Below, piece by piece: positions 32,713-41,488 of a DNA stretch of 64,000 nt (position 1 is the first letter of the stretch; the number at the start of each line of letters is the position of its first letter). Both the position numbers and the translations under genes were made by a program. Below the pieces are notes generated by a model. It saw nothing but the letters and a program-made list of their open reading frames with translations, did no database searches and was not told where the DNA came from. Source of the stretch: Saccharopolyspora_C sp047200635 (GTDB lineage: Bacteria > Actinomycetota > Actinomycetes > Mycobacteriales > Pseudonocardiaceae); the NCBI RefSeq assembly GCF_047200635.1, contig NZ_JBJZOI010000018.1, positions 1-64,000 on the forward strand, read 5' to 3'.

Positions 32713-33189
32713 GTGCGCATCGGCGACGCGGCGGCAGCGGCGGGCACCACCCCGCGCACGCTCCGGTTCTACGAGCAGCGCGGCCTGCTCGATCCCGCTC
32801 CGCGCACCGCGACCGGGCAGCGCACCTACCGGCGGCGGGACGTCGCGCGGGTCCGGATCATCCGGCAGCTGCTGGGGCTCGGGCTCACGGTCGAGGACGT
32901 GGCCTCGCTGGCCGGGCACCTGCACCTCGTCGAGGGCGATGCGCTGCCCGAGCACGGCGTTCCGGCCGGAGCCGGGTGGGACGAGGAGGTGCTCCGGCGG
33001 GCCGGGCAGGTCGCGGGCGACCGCCTCGCGGCGCTGGACGCGGAGATCACCCGCCTCAGCGCCCTCCGCGACCACCTCGCCGCCTGCCACGCCCACGTCG
33101 AAGCCCTCGAACCCGCCCCGAGACCGCCCGGGGCGGCGGAGCGGGGACCGGAAATCGTCTCGGGAGGAGAGCCGGGGCTGGCACGATGA
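32713..33189 (+). CDS. MerR family regulator
   Basis: 158 residues. The winged helix begins at the first codon: MRIGDAAAAAGTTPRTLRFYEQRGLLDPAPRT, then YRRRDVARVRIIRQLLGLGLTVEDVASL, and a long C-terminal dimerisation helix from about residue 95. The effector part is short and has one cysteine only, so metal or redox sensing by paired cysteines is unlikely. GTG 32713 has GAGGAGGAA upstream, 24 bases after the MDR stop. It probably binds the dyad in the operon promoter and controls its own synthesis. Confidence 0.93.
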   Translation: MRIGDAAAAAGTTPRTLRFYEQRGLLDPAPRTATGQRTYRRRDVARVRIIRQLLGLGLTVEDVASLAGHLHLVEGDALPEHGVPAGAGWDEEVLRRAGQVAGDRLAALDAEITRLSALRDHLAACHAHVEALEPAPRPPGAAERGPEIVSGGEPGLAR

Positions 33190-33193
33190 TCGG

Positions 33194-34924
33194 ATGGACG
33201 GTCGGCGCGCCCGCAGCCTGCAGGACCTCATCCGGCAACGCCAGCGGGACGTGTTCATCGGCCGCCAGCGGCAGTGCGACGGCTTCCGCGCCCACCTGAA
33301 CTCCGATCCGCTCGATCCGGGCCGGAGGTTCGTGTTCTCCGTGAGCGGCCAGGCGGGGATCGGGAAGACCTCGCTGCTGCGGCAGCTGCGGGCGATCGCC
33401 CTGGACCGCGGAGCGCTGACCTCGGTGATCGACGACGTCGACCCGGACGTGGTCTCCGCGCTCGCCGCGATCTCGCGCCAGTGGGCCGGGCAGGGCGGGC
33501 AGGCGCGGGCCTTCGAGCTCCGCCTGGCGGAGTACGTGCGCAGTCGCGACGAGGTCCTCGCCGACCCGCAGGCGCCACGAGCCGCCCGAGAGCTGTTCCT
33601 GACCCACGTCGTCCGCGTCGGCCGGGGGATCGCGAAGACCGCCGCGCCCGGGCTGACCGCGCTCACCGACGACTGCACCGCGGAGGAGATCGCCGCGCGC
33701 CTGGAGCAGGCACGCGCGTTCCTCGCGGGCAAGTTCCGCGCCCACGACCAGGCCCGGCTGCTGCTGGCCCCGCTCGACGAGCTCTCACCGCTGCTGGTCG
33801 AGGACATGCGGAAGCTGGCCGAGCACCGCCCGCTGGCGCTGTTCGTCGACAACTACGAGCGCGCCGCACCGCGGCTGGAACCCTGGCTGCTTCGCCTGCT
33901 GGAGGGGCGGTTCGGCGAGCTCCCGGCCGACCTGGCCGTGGTCCTCGCCGGGCAGCACCCGCTGGACGTCAACCGCTGGGGCGAGTACGCGACCATCACC
34001 GAGCACTGGCACCTCGACCCGTTCACCGAGGAGGAGATCGCGGCCCTGCTGGCCCGCCGGGGCATCGAGGACCGGACCAGTCGCGAGGTGGTGCTCCGGC
34101 TGTCCGGCGGGCTCCCGATGCTGGTGGCGATGCTCGCCGACGACGATCCGCGCGATCCGGAGCGGCTCGCCGATCCCAGCGGGGCAGCGGTGGACCGCTT
34201 CTTCCGGTGGGTCGAGGACGAGAGCGGCCGCGAGGACGCGCTGCGCGCCGCGACTCCGCGCGAGCTGGACGAGGACCTGCTGGGAGTGCTGGTCGGGCCG
34301 GACCGCGCCGGTGACGTCTTCCGGCGGCTGCGCCAGCACGCCTTCGTGCGGGAGAGCCGGGGACGCCTGCGGTACGACGACGTGGTCCGCCGCGCCGTGC
34401 TGCGCTACGAGCGGGGGCGGTCGCCGGAGCGCTTCGCGACCAGGAACCGGGCCATCGCGGAGCACTACCTCGCCAGGCGGGCAGCCCTGGGACCGGACGT
34501 CGCCCCGGCCTCGGCCGACGCGGAGTGGTGGTCGCTGCTGGTGGAGGAGTGCTACCACCGGCTCTGCGGCGGGCCGCGCGCCGCGCTGCCCGGGGTGCTG
34601 GCGCGGGGGCTGGAGCTCTGCGAGGCGGGGGACGCGGGGGCGCGCGCCTGGCTCCGGATGCTCGCGGACGCGGAGCGGGACACCGGCTCGGGGCTGCTGG
34701 GCGAGTGGTGCCATCGGCTGTCGCCGTTCGAGGCCGGTCCTGACCTGGCGGGGCTGCGACGCGCGTTGGGGCAGTTCGAGGCGCCCCCGGAGCGAGCCGG
34801 TCGCGGAGCACCGGTGGCCGACCCGGAAGCCGAGGAGGACAGCGGCCGGAGCCTGCTGCTGCAGCAGGACGACGACCGGTGGTCCGGCACGATGCCCCGC
34901 TTCGCGCCACCCGTCATCGAGTGA
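33194..34924 (+). CDS. STAND/AAA-type NTPase
   Basis: 576 residues. After IRQRQRDVFIGRQRQCDGF comes a P-loop in SVSGQAGIGKTSLLRQL (about residue 52), Walker B-like LALFVDNYERAAP (about 214), a GLPMLVAMLADD region after a winged-helix-like part (LSGGLPML), and a helical C-terminal region. This order fits the STAND/NACHT-like signal NTPases. No effector or WD/TPR sensor domain could be recognised, which is unusual. ATG 33194 starts four bases after the MerR stop, so it is co-transcribed with MerR and MDR. Function unknown: signalling, chaperone-like or defence roles are all possible. Confidence 0.75.
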   Translation: MDGRRARSLQDLIRQRQRDVFIGRQRQCDGFRAHLNSDPLDPGRRFVFSVSGQAGIGKTSLLRQLRAIALDRGALTSVIDDVDPDVVSALAAISRQWAGQGGQARAFELRLAEYVRSRDEVLADPQAPRAARELFLTHVVRVGRGIAKTAAPGLTALTDDCTAEEIAARLEQARAFLAGKFRAHDQARLLLAPLDELSPLLVEDMRKLAEHRPLALFVDNYERAAPRLEPWLLRLLEGRFGELPADLAVVLAGQHPLDVNRWGEYATITEHWHLDPFTEEEIAALLARRGIEDRTSREVVLRLSGGLPMLVAMLADDDPRDPERLADPSGAAVDRFFRWVEDESGREDALRAATPRELDEDLLGVLVGPDRAGDVFRRLRQHAFVRESRGRLRYDDVVRRAVLRYERGRSPERFATRNRAIAEHYLARRAALGPDVAPASADAEWWSLLVEECYHRLCGGPRAALPGVLARGLELCEAGDAGARAWLRMLADAERDTGSGLLGEWCHRLSPFEAGPDLAGLRRALGQFEAPPERAGRGAPVADPEAEEDSGRSLLLQQDDDRWSGTMPRFAPPVIE

Positions 34925-35058
34925 CCGGCGCGCCGGAGATCGACCGGGCGCGGGCCGTCCTCACCCGGGAGCCGGTGCGAGCCCGGGCGCCGCCCGGCCC
35001 GGTGCGCCGCCGAGCGGTCAGCGGCCCCACCCGGGTCCGGACGCGGGAACCCGCGGGA

Positions 35059-35475
35059 TCAGAGGTTGCTCAGGGCCCGGGTCAGGGTGATGCGCAGGAC
35101 CACCCGATCCGGGTTGGGACGGGGAGGCTTGCGGTAGCGGGCGGTGGCGCGGGCTTCGGCGTCGGCGCGGAACTCCGGGTCCTCGCGGACCACCGCGAGC
35201 CCCTCCAGGGTGGCCCAGCGGCGGCCGTCCACCTGGCACAGCGCCACCCGCGCCCCGGCCCGGCCCGCCGCGCGCACCAGCCGGGCCTTGTGCGAACCGG
35301 AGGAGCACAGCACGCGGGCGGTGCCGGTGGCGAGGTCGAGCGTCGCGTTCACCGGCACCACGTGGGGCGTGCCGTCCGGCCTGATCGTCGTCAGCGTGCA
35401 CACGTGCGGCTCGGCCCAGAACTCCCGGAAGCTCTCGCTCGGGTCGGACAGGTCGACGCCGCGCCCGGTCGCCAC
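35059..35475 (-). CDS. Pyridoxamine 5'-phosphate oxidase-like (F420/FMN) protein
   Basis: 138 residues with the split beta-barrel pattern of the PNPOx/F420-dependent oxidoreductase group: FREFWAEPHVCTLTTIRPDGTPHVVPVNATLD, ARVLCSSGSHKARLVRAA, ARVALCQVDGRRWATLEGLAVVREDPEF. Such proteins bind FMN, F420 or biliverdin; which is used here cannot be told. GTG 35475 is two bases after the helicase stop, so it is co-transcribed with that DEAD-box gene. The reading frame is open far upstream, but that part is antisense-like shadow of the helicase frame. Confidence 0.85.
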   Translation of the reverse strand: MATGRGVDLSDPSESFREFWAEPHVCTLTTIRPDGTPHVVPVNATLDLATGTARVLCSSGSHKARLVRAAGRAGARVALCQVDGRRWATLEGLAVVREDPEFRADAEARATARYRKPPRPNPDRVVLRITLTRALSNL

Positions 35476-35477
35476 GC

Positions 35478-37010
35478 TCAGCCCGCCCAGGACTGCCGGG
35501 GGCGCTGCGAGCGCTGGGCGCCACCGCGCCTGCCCCGGTCCCCGCCGCGCGGGGCGCCGCCCCGCTGGTCGTCGCGGACCTGCCTCGGCTGCCGGGAGGA
35601 CTGGGACTGCCGGGAGGGCTGGCCCTCGCGGGGGCGTCCCTGGCCCTGCCCGCCGCGCGGAGCGCCCTGCCTGCGGGCCTGGCCGGAGCCGCCCTGCGGC
35701 CGGGCGTCCTTGCGCGGCTCGGCCACGGCGACCCCGCTGGGCTCGCGCGCGCCGGTCAGCCGCACCAGCTCCGCGTTCTCCGGGGAGACCGCCGTGGTGG
35801 TCGCGTTGACCCCGGCCTTCGAGGCCATCTGCTGGAAGGCGACCTTCTGGTCGTCGGTCACGATGGTCACGACGGTGCCGGTGGCGCCCGCGCGCGCCGT
35901 GCGGCCCGCGCGGTGCAGGTAGTCCTTCGGGTCCGCCGGGGGCTCCACGTGCACCACGAGGCTCACGTCGTCGACGTGGATCCCGCGCGCCGCCACGTTC
36001 GTCGCGACCAGCGTCTCGGTGGTCCCGGCGCGGAACTCGTCGAGGATCCGGGTGCGAGCGTTCTGCGCCTTGCCGCCGTGCAGCGCACCGGCGCGCACCC
36101 CGGCGGCGCGCAGCTTCTTGGTGAGCCGGTCGGCGTGGTGCTTGGTGCGCACGAACATGATCGTGCGGCCGTCGCGGGCGGCGATGCGGGCGAGCACGGA
36201 GAGCTTCTCGTCCGCCGACACCAGGAACTGGTGGTGGTCCATGCTGTCCACGCTCGCCGCCGGCGGCGCGAGCGAGTGCACCACCGGGTCGTTCATGTAC
36301 TCGCGCACCAGCTTGTCGACGTCGCCGTCGAGCGTCGCGGAGAACAGCAGCCGCTGACCGTCGGAGGGGATCAGGTTCAGGATCTCCCGGACCTGCGGCA
36401 GGAAGCCCATGTCCGCCATCTGGTCGGCCTCGTCGAGGGCGGTGCGCTCCACCTCGGAGAGCACGCAGGTGCCCTGCCGCACGTGGTCGGAGAGCCGGCC
36501 CGGCGTCGCCACCAGCACGTCGACCCCGCGGCGCAGCGTGTCGGCCTGCCGGTTGAACGGCATCCCGCCGACGACCTCTCGCACGTACAGCCCGAGCGAC
36601 TTCGCCAGCGGTTTGAGCGCGTCCGTCACCTGGGTGGCGAGCTCGCGGGTGGGCACCAGCACCAGGCTGCGCGGGCGCAGCGGGCGGGCGCTCTCGCGCT
36701 GCATCGCGAGCAGCGGCAGGCCGAACGCGAGGGTCTTGCCGGAACCGGTCTGCCCGCGGCCGAGCACGTCGCGGCCGCTGAGCGCGTCGGGGATGGTCGC
36801 GGCCTGGATCGGGAACGCCTCCACCAACCCGGCCTCGGCCAGCGCTGCCACCAGCTTCTGGGGCAGGCCCAGCGAGTCGAACGGCGCCGGGTCCACCGCG
36901 GTCACGCCGACCTGGTCGAACAGGCTGGGCGCGGGCGCGGCGGCGGGCTTGGCGGGGCCGCGGCGGCGCGGGCGCCGGGAGCGGGTGGCGGGGGACGAGC
37001 TGGGACGCAC
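35478..37010 (-). CDS. DEAD-box RNA helicase
   Basis: 510 residues. Q motif and motif I: FPIQAATIPDALSGRDVLGRGQTGSGKTLAFGLPLL; VPTRELATQV; TPGRLSDHV; motif II DEADQMADMGF; motif III FSATLDG; C-terminal MFVRTKHHADRL, ATNVAARGIHVDDVSLVVHVEPP, HRAGRTARAG. The last 85 residues are a Gly/Arg/Gln-rich basic tail (RGG-like), probably for RNA binding, as in CsdA/RhlE relatives of actinobacteria. GTG 37010 has GGAGG seven bases upstream. A likely role is in rRNA or mRNA remodelling. It is followed by the PNPOx-like gene. Confidence 0.95.
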   Translation of the reverse strand: MRPSSSPATRSRRPRRRGPAKPAAAPAPSLFDQVGVTAVDPAPFDSLGLPQKLVAALAEAGLVEAFPIQAATIPDALSGRDVLGRGQTGSGKTLAFGLPLLAMQRESARPLRPRSLVLVPTRELATQVTDALKPLAKSLGLYVREVVGGMPFNRQADTLRRGVDVLVATPGRLSDHVRQGTCVLSEVERTALDEADQMADMGFLPQVREILNLIPSDGQRLLFSATLDGDVDKLVREYMNDPVVHSLAPPAASVDSMDHHQFLVSADEKLSVLARIAARDGRTIMFVRTKHHADRLTKKLRAAGVRAGALHGGKAQNARTRILDEFRAGTTETLVATNVAARGIHVDDVSLVVHVEPPADPKDYLHRAGRTARAGATGTVVTIVTDDQKVAFQQMASKAGVNATTTAVSPENAELVRLTGAREPSGVAVAEPRKDARPQGGSGQARRQGAPRGGQGQGRPREGQPSRQSQSSRQPRQVRDDQRGGAPRGGDRGRRGGAQRSQRPRQSWAG

Positions 37011-37328
37011 TGCGAACCTCCGGAACTGGCACGTCTCGGGGGTCGCGCGGTCGCGCGCTGATCACAAGGACGAGCCCGGCGCGACGACGGCGCCGCTGGT
37101 GGATGTCGGAGCACCGGTACGGGAGCGGGCCGCTCGGTCGCGGCGATCCGACCTCGCCCGTCGGGTTCGTGCCCGGGAGGGCGGGGTGTCCGATGCGGAC
37201 CGAAGTCTAACCGATGTGGTCACGGGTCCGAGTCGCCGGGGCTCGTCTTCAAGATCAACTAGGGTCGCGCGGCGTGTCGCGGCGGACGCGCCGGGTGAGC
37301 GTCCGCGACGACCACGACCTGCGGCGGA
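37011..37328. other. Gap between yaaA 3' end and helicase start
   Basis: About 320 bases. It holds the yaaA terminator-like hairpin (37276-37309) and, on the minus strand, TAGACT at 37209-37204, a candidate -10 for the helicase gene; no convincing -35 was found. No coding sequence is recognised. Confidence 0.45.
37276..37309 (-). terminator. Hairpin after yaaA
   Basis: GTCGCGGCGGACGC pairs with GCGTCCGCGAC with one bulge around a 9-base loop, starting about 20 bases after the yaaA stop on the minus strand. A probable terminator of yaaA. Confidence 0.55.
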
Positions 37329-38066
37329 TCAGTTCGGGACCACCGCGCACAGGCCGCGCTCGGACTCCTGCTCGACCTGGAGACCGGCCGCGCGGGTGAG
37401 CCGCAGCACGTCCGTCGCGTCCGAGGGCTCGGCCGGGGCGGTGGCCAGGATCCGCGCCAGGCGGCCCTTGTGGGACTTGTTGTGGTGGCTGACGACCTTG
37501 CGGCTGCCGTCGGCGGCCTCCGAGAGCACCCGCACCGAGACCGCGCCCGGCACGCGCGCCAGTTCCGCGTACGCCCCGGAGCGCAGGTCCACCACGAACT
37601 CCGCCGCCTCCCGCAGCACCGGCTCCAGCACCGGCCGCCACACCGTGCGCAGCCCGCCGAACCCGGGCAGCGCGCTGCCCGCCGAGAGCCGGTAGGCCGG
37701 GATCCGGTCGGTGCCGCGCACCAGCCCGAACAGCGCCGATCCGACCGCCAGCCGCGCGTCCGCGCGAGACCGCTCCGGCGCGGGCAGCGATCCGACGTCC
37801 AGCGCGTCGAACAGCACCCCGGTGTAGCGCTCCAGGGCGGGAGCGGTGGGCGCGTCGAACAGCGCCGCGTTGCGCTCCAGCTCGCCGGCCTGGCGCGTCG
37901 ACAACCCCAGCGCCGCCAGGCCCGCCTCCCCGGACAGGCCGCGCACCGCCTCGGCGAGCTCGCGCCGGGTGGGCGTCAGCTCCGGGTGCGACAGGTCGTC
38001 CAGGTCCAGGGCGGGACCGGAACCGCCGGGGGCCTTGGTCTCGGAAGGAGGCAGCAGCACCAGCAC
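37329..38066 (-). CDS. yaaA: YaaA (DUF328) peroxide-stress protein
   Basis: 245 residues, family length. N-terminus VLVLLPPSETKAPGG; GLSTRQAGELERNAALFDAPTAPALERYTGVLFDAL; SALFGLVRGTDRIPAYRLSAGSALPG; C-terminal VVSHHNKSHKGRLAR. In E. coli YaaA lowers free iron and protects DNA under peroxide stress; it binds DNA through a helix-hairpin-helix-like fold. GTG 38066 is the usual N-terminus; the frame runs on upstream antisense to proS, which is spurious. It is divergent from proS. Confidence 0.92.
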   Translation of the reverse strand: MLVLLPPSETKAPGGSGPALDLDDLSHPELTPTRRELAEAVRGLSGEAGLAALGLSTRQAGELERNAALFDAPTAPALERYTGVLFDALDVGSLPAPERSRADARLAVGSALFGLVRGTDRIPAYRLSAGSALPGFGGLRTVWRPVLEPVLREAAEFVVDLRSGAYAELARVPGAVSVRVLSEAADGSRKVVSHHNKSHKGRLARILATAPAEPSDATDVLRLTRAAGLQVEQESERGLCAVVPN

Positions 38067-38219
38067 GATCGGCCAGGGTAGTGACCCCCCGCGGGGCCCC
38101 GGAGATCGCCCGCCGCCCGGTAATCCGCTGGCCACCACCCGGAGCGGGGTCGATACCCTCCCAGGATCGCGCCGCCGCCGCGCGCGGACCCCGCCGAGCC
38201 AGCACGAGGAGCGCCCGCT

Positions 38220-39968
38220 GTGATCACGAGGATGTCGACGTTGTTCTTGCGTACCCTGCGCGAGGATCCGGCCGACGCCGAGGTGCCGAGCCACAAGCTG
38301 CTCGTGCGCGCCGGGTACGTGCGCCGCGTCGCCCCGGGCGTCTACTCCTGGCTGCCGCTGGGCCTGCGCGTGCTGCGCCACGTCGAGGAGGTCGTCCGGC
38401 AGGAGATGGACGCCATCGGCGCCCAGGAGATCCACTTCCCCGCGCTGCTGCCGCGCGAGCCCTACGAGCAGTCGAACCGCTGGACCGAGTACGGCCCGCT
38501 GCTGTTCCGGCTCAAGGACCGCAAGAACGCCGACTACCTGCTGGGTCCGACGCACGAGGAGCTGTTCACCCTCACCGTCAAGGGCGAGTACAACTCCTAC
38601 AAGGACTACCCGGTGATCCTCTACCAGGTGCAGACCAAGTACCGGGACGAGGAGCGTCCCCGCGCGGGCATCCTGCGCGGCCGGGAGTTCGTCATGAAGG
38701 ACTCCTACTCCTTCGACGTCGACGACGAGGGCCTGGCCAAGTCCTACCAGCTGCACCGGGACGCCTACGTCCGGATCTTCGACCGGCTCGGGCTGCGCTA
38801 CGTCGTCGTCGCGGCCACCTCCGGTGCGATGGGCGGATCCGCCTCCGAGGAGTTCCTCGCCGAGAGCCCCACGGGCGAGGACACCTTCGTGCGCAGCACC
38901 GGCTCCGGCTACGCCGCGAACGTCGAGGCCGTCGTCACCCCGGCGCCCCCGGCCGAGCCCATCGAGGGCAAGCCCGCCGCGCAGGTGCACGACACACCGG
39001 ACACGCCGACCATCGAGACCCTGGTCGCGCACCTCAACGCCGCCGGGCTGGGGCGCGAGTTCACCGCCGCCGACACGCTGAAGAACGTGCTGGTCAAGAC
39101 GCGCGAGCCCGGCGCCGAGGACTGGAAGCTGCTGGCCGTGGCGGTGCCCGGGGACCGCGAGGTGGACTTCAAGCGCCTCGAGGCCGCGGTGGAGCCCGCC
39201 GAGGTCGCGCTCGTCGACGAGGCCGACTTCGCCGCGAACCCGTTCCTGGTGAAGGGCTACATCGGACCGAAGGCGCTGCAGGACAACGGGATCCGCTACC
39301 TCGTCGACCCGCGCGTCGTGCCCGGCACCGCCTGGGTGACCGGGGCCGACGAGACCGGTCGCCACGTGGTCGACCTGGTGTGCGGCCGGGACTTCACCCC
39401 GGACGGCACCATCGAGGCCGCCGAGGTCCGCGAGGGCGACGCCGCCCCCGACGGCGGCGGCACCCTGGTCGCGGCCCGGGGCATCGAGATCGGGCACATC
39501 TTCCAGCTCGGCCGCAAGTACGCCGACGCCTTCGGGCTGGACGCCCTCGGCCAGGACGGCAAGCCCAAGCGGATCACGATGGGCTCGTACGGCATCGGGG
39601 TGTCCCGCCTGGTCGCTTCGATCGCCGAGCAGAGCCACGACGAGCTCGGCCTGGTGTGGCCGCGCGTGGTGGCGCCCGCCGACGTGCACGTGGTCATCGC
39701 GGGCAAGGACGAGACCGTCCGCGAGGGCGGCGAGCGGCTGGCCGCCGAGCTCGACGGCGCCGGGGTGCGGGTGCTGCTCGACGACCGCACCGCCTCGCCG
39801 GGCGTGAAGTTCGCCGACGCCGAACTCGTGGGCGTGCCCACGATCCTCGTCGTCGGCAAGGGACTCGCCAAGGGCGTCGTCGAGGTCAAGGACCGCGCCA
39901 CCGGCGAGCGGGAGGAGATCGCGGTGGACTCCGCCGTCGAACACCTCGTCAAGCTCGTCCGGGGCTGA
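38220..39968 (+). CDS. proS: Prolyl-tRNA synthetase
   Basis: 582-residue bacterial-type class II enzyme. N-terminus ITRMSTLFLRTLREDPADAEVPSHKLLVRAGY; motif 2 TKYRDEERPRAGILRGREFVMKDSYSFD; an editing (INS) domain lies between about residues 230 and 400; motif 3 GSYGIGVSRLVASIAEQ; anticodon domain VHVVIAGKDE at the end. GTG 38220 matches the normal N-terminus and has AGGAG upstream; ATG 38232 is an alternative. It stands alone, divergent from yaaA, and is followed by a strong hairpin. Confidence 0.97.
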   Translation: MITRMSTLFLRTLREDPADAEVPSHKLLVRAGYVRRVAPGVYSWLPLGLRVLRHVEEVVRQEMDAIGAQEIHFPALLPREPYEQSNRWTEYGPLLFRLKDRKNADYLLGPTHEELFTLTVKGEYNSYKDYPVILYQVQTKYRDEERPRAGILRGREFVMKDSYSFDVDDEGLAKSYQLHRDAYVRIFDRLGLRYVVVAATSGAMGGSASEEFLAESPTGEDTFVRSTGSGYAANVEAVVTPAPPAEPIEGKPAAQVHDTPDTPTIETLVAHLNAAGLGREFTAADTLKNVLVKTREPGAEDWKLLAVAVPGDREVDFKRLEAAVEPAEVALVDEADFAANPFLVKGYIGPKALQDNGIRYLVDPRVVPGTAWVTGADETGRHVVDLVCGRDFTPDGTIEAAEVREGDAAPDGGGTLVAARGIEIGHIFQLGRKYADAFGLDALGQDGKPKRITMGSYGIGVSRLVASIAEQSHDELGLVWPRVVAPADVHVVIAGKDETVREGGERLAAELDGAGVRVLLDDRTASPGVKFADAELVGVPTILVVGKGLAKGVVEVKDRATGEREEIAVDSAVEHLVKLVRG

Positions 39969-39972
39969 GCCC

Positions 39973-40007
39973 GTCGCCCCCGGCCCGCGCGGCGGGTCGG
40001 GGGCGAC
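39973..40007 (+). terminator. proS terminator hairpin
   Basis: A stem of about 16 pairs (outer arm GTCGCCCCCG with CGGGGGCGAC, one G-U pair inside) around a 3-base loop, five bases after the proS stop. It lies between convergent genes. No U-tract. Confidence 0.8.
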
Positions 40008-40152
40008 CCGGCGCGACCCCGCGTCCGCCGCGGCTTGCCGCGCGTTCAGCCGCGCCGGGGGCGTCCGGCCGCCGACGACGTGACGAGCGGGCCACCTCGG
40101 TCCTCCGCGCTCCGCGCGTGGCGCAGGAGACCCCCGGACGCCGTCCCGCGGA

Positions 40153-40845
40153 TCAACCGCGCACGGCGGTGAGCACGGCCTCGGTGTCGGTGAGGTCCGG
40201 CAGCACGACGTGGGCCCCGGCCTCGCGGAGGGACCGCTCGTCGCTGCGGCCGGAGGCGACGCCGATCGCCACGGCGCCGTGGTGCAGCGCGCCCGCCACG
40301 TCGCGCGGGGTGTCGCCGACGACCACCACCGACTCCGGGGGGAACTCGGTGCCGTGCTTGGCGCCCGCCTTCGCGACCGCGGTGCTGATCAGGTCGTGCC
40401 GGTGCCGCGACTCGGCGCCGAAGCCGCCGATGCCGAAGTCGACGTGCCGGTGCAGGCCGAAGGCGTCGAGCTTGTGGAACGCGACCTCGGGCAGGTTGCC
40501 GGTGACGAGCGTCTGCACCACCCCGGGCACCTCCGCCAGCGCGTCCAGCGCCCGCGCCGCCCCCGGCATCGCGGCGCCGCGCAAGGAGAGCACGTCGCGG
40601 TCGGCGAGCACGACGGAGACGAGCGCGTCGAACATGGCCCGCACGGTGTCCTCGGCGGCGTCGATGTCGTGCGCCGCGAGCACCTCACCGGTGATCGCCA
40701 GCTCCGTCTTGCCCGCCATGTCCGGCACGTGCCGCATCGCCACGCCCGTGACCTCGGCCAGCACTCGCCGGTACCAGTCGACGCCGATGCTCCGCGCGTC
40801 GATCAGCGTCAGATCCACGTCCCACAGCACCAGTCGGGCGGTCAT
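40153..40845 (-). CDS. HAD-superfamily phosphatase
   Basis: 230 residues of the phosphoglycolate phosphatase-like HAD group. Motif I LVLWDVDLTLIDAR (nucleophile Asp near residue 8), cap domain, motif II VTGNLPE, motif III lysine region, motif IV VVVVGDTPRDVAGALHHG. Such enzymes hydrolyse small phosphate esters; the substrate is unknown. ATG 40845 begins MTARLVLWD. It is convergent with proS. The neighbours do not suggest a role. Confidence 0.9.
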   Translation of the reverse strand: MTARLVLWDVDLTLIDARSIGVDWYRRVLAEVTGVAMRHVPDMAGKTELAITGEVLAAHDIDAAEDTVRAMFDALVSVVLADRDVLSLRGAAMPGAARALDALAEVPGVVQTLVTGNLPEVAFHKLDAFGLHRHVDFGIGGFGAESRHRHDLISTAVAKAGAKHGTEFPPESVVVVGDTPRDVAGALHHGAVAIGVASGRSDERSLREAGAHVVLPDLTDTEAVLTAVRG

Positions 40846-41003
40846 GGCCCCATCCTGACACGCGGCGCGCATCTCATGATCAAGATGTGCGGCGTTCCCG
40901 CGTCCGCGACCACCTCGCGGCGGCGAAGGCGGCCCGCGAGGCGGGAGTCCGCTCGACCCCGCGGGCCGAATCGATCCGCGCGCCCGGCGAGCCCGGATCC
41001 GGG

Positions 41004-41414
41004 TCAGCCGGGCAGGAAGCTCAGCCGGACCCGCCGCACCGGGTTGTCCACGTTCGTGTCGACCAGGCACACCGATTGCCAGGTGCCCAGCGCCATCCGC
41101 CCCTCCAGCACCGGAACCGTCGCGTAGGGCGGCACCAGCGCGGGCAGCACGTGGTCCCGGCCGTGGCCGGGGGACCCGTGCCGGTGCCGCCACCGCCCGT
41201 CGGCGGGCAGCAGCTCCCGCAGCTGCGCCAGCAGGTCCTCGTCGCTGCCCGCCCCGGTCTCCAGCACCGCCAGGCCCGCCGTGGCGTGCGGCACCCACAC
41301 GTTGAGCAGGCCGTCCTCGGCGCCCGCCGACCGCAGGAACCGGTCGCACTCGGCGCCCAGGTCGTAGACCACCTCGATCGAACCGGTCCGGATCTCCACT
41401 TCCTCACTCCGCAT
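41004..41414 (-). CDS. YjbQ/UPF0047 family protein
   Basis: 136 residues. DRFLRSAGAEDGLLNVWVPHATAGLAVLETG carries the family HxTA motif, followed by HGRDHVLPALVPP and LGTWQSVCLVDTN. Members have been called secondary thiamine-phosphate synthase because they support that reaction weakly in E. coli; the real function is not established. ATG 41414 is preferred; an upstream GTG 41441 adds nine residues. It is divergent from the aminotransferase gene. Confidence 0.88.
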   Translation of the reverse strand: MRSEEVEIRTGSIEVVYDLGAECDRFLRSAGAEDGLLNVWVPHATAGLAVLETGAGSDEDLLAQLRELLPADGRWRHRHGSPGHGRDHVLPALVPPYATVPVLEGRMALGTWQSVCLVDTNVDNPVRRVRLSFLPG

Positions 41415-41488
41415 GGCGCCACCGTAGAGCGCCGGATCCACCCGCCGACCTCTGGCGCGCCGACCCCGACATCGATGAGGATCGCGGT

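Noticed and set aside
33194..34924. Antiphage defence island around the STAND NTPase
   Set aside because: No nuclease, methylase, reverse transcriptase, TIR or other defence-associated gene lies nearby; neighbours are an oxidoreductase, MerR and ordinary metabolic genes.
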